A stretch of DNA of 5,034 nucleotides from assembly GCA_046086225.1 (NCBI GenBank), contig JBJSXF010000158.1, positions 1 to 5,034 on the forward strand, written 5' to 3'. Source of the stretch: JBJSXF01 sp046086225 (GTDB lineage Bacteria; Actinomycetota; Acidimicrobiia; IMCC26256; PALSA-610). The notes under the pieces are model-generated. The model had not been told where the DNA came from and ran no database searches. It worked only from the letters and a program-made list of their open reading frames with translations. Position numbers and translations under genes: made by a program. Below are positions 4,905-5,034 of this stretch, piece after piece (position 1 is the stretch's first letter; every line of letters begins with the position of its first letter).

Positions 4905-4910
4905 GGAGGA
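4905..4910 (+). promoter_or_regulatory. Ribosome binding site of the 3'-truncated gene
   Basis: GGAGGA lies eight bases before the ATG at 4919 and is a good match to the anti-Shine-Dalgarno sequence. There is no TANNNT hexamer between 4848 and 4918, so the gene may depend on read-through from the FAD oxidoreductase gene. Confidence 0.7.
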
Positions 4911-4918
4911 CACCCACC

Positions 4919-5034
4919 ATGGCCGGCACCGTCGCTCGCCGCAGCGCCATCATCATCGGCCTCGGCCTCATCGTCGGCATCGCGCTCGCCATCGCCGGCG
5001 TCGGCGACTCCGACACCCCGGCCTCGGCCCCGAC
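4919..5034 (+). CDS. N-terminal fragment of a membrane-anchored or secreted protein (runs off the window)
   Basis: Only 38 complete codons are present. After MAGTVARRS comes a hydrophobic stretch of about 18 residues (AIIIGLGLIVGIALAIAG, 10-27), then an acidic, Pro/Ala-rich segment (DSDTPASAP). This is either a signal peptide or an N-terminal membrane anchor with the rest of the protein outside. There is no lipobox Cys. The RR at 7-8 is not followed by the Tat consensus, so Tat export is unlikely. The ATG and GGAGGA site define the start well. The family cannot be named from this fragment. Confidence 0.65.
   Translation, partial: MAGTVARRSAIIIGLGLIVGIALAIAGVGDSDTPASAP

Noticed and set aside
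2832..4913. Very long minus-strand open frame (693 codons) opposite the FAD oxidoreductase gene
   Set aside because: It is antisense to a gene with clear FAD motifs, its composition is the Gly/Arg/Asp/Val-rich pattern of a GC-rich shadow frame, and it overlaps the CadI-like gene in another frame on the same strand.

Overview
The window is high-GC DNA. It uses GTG starts, leaderless-looking gene starts, an F420-type luciferase-like oxidoreductase, a CadI/ArsI-like enzyme close to the mycobacterial protein, and secreted proteins with Thr-rich linkers. Together these point to an actinobacterium. The Thr-rich linkers and the tandem domain beginning 'Yxx(L/V)xPxR(I/V)(I/L)DSR' are especially common in Acidimicrobiia (Ilumatobacter-like) genomes. 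That placement is an inference from style, not a phylogenetic result.

Layout. Positions 1-1316 (+) hold the 3' part of a secreted protein. It has the tail of an unidentified, probably enzymatic domain, a Ser/Thr linker, and three tandem ~126-residue repeats that end the protein. Positions 1361-2332 (+) encode a complete luciferase-like (LLM class) F420-dependent oxidoreductase. Positions 2411-2854 (+) encode a small lipoprotein with a Thr-rich linker and an Ig-like beta domain. Positions 2855-3328 (-) encode a CadI/ArsI-family VOC metalloenzyme, whose stop codon abuts the lipoprotein stop in one TGATCA palindrome. Positions 3411-4847 (+) encode a flavoprotein of the fumarate reductase / 3-ketosteroid dehydrogenase superfamily, divergent from the CadI-like gene. 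A GC-rich hairpin follows it, and the first 38 codons of a membrane-anchored or secreted protein begin at 4919 and run off the window.

How the genes relate. This does not look like one operon. There are two cell-surface or secreted proteins, two redox enzymes using different flavin-type cofactors (F420 and FAD), and one metal/metalloid-resistance enzyme. The clearest regulatory unit is the divergent pair cadI / FAD oxidoreductase. It shares an 82-bp intergenic region with a TANNNT -10 element on each strand and an imperfect inverted repeat between them. No arsR, arsC, acr3 or cmtR-like gene is visible, so the CadI-like gene stands apart from any classical arsenic or cadmium operon within this window.

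I see no RNA genes, CRISPR arrays, insertion sequences, attachment sites or intergenic stretches over 300 bases. I found no convincing undescribed multi-gene system. The points most worth following up are the zero-spacing convergent stops, the divergent promoter region, the double vicinal-cysteine architecture of the CadI-like enzyme, and the unidentified N-terminal domain of the repeat protein.
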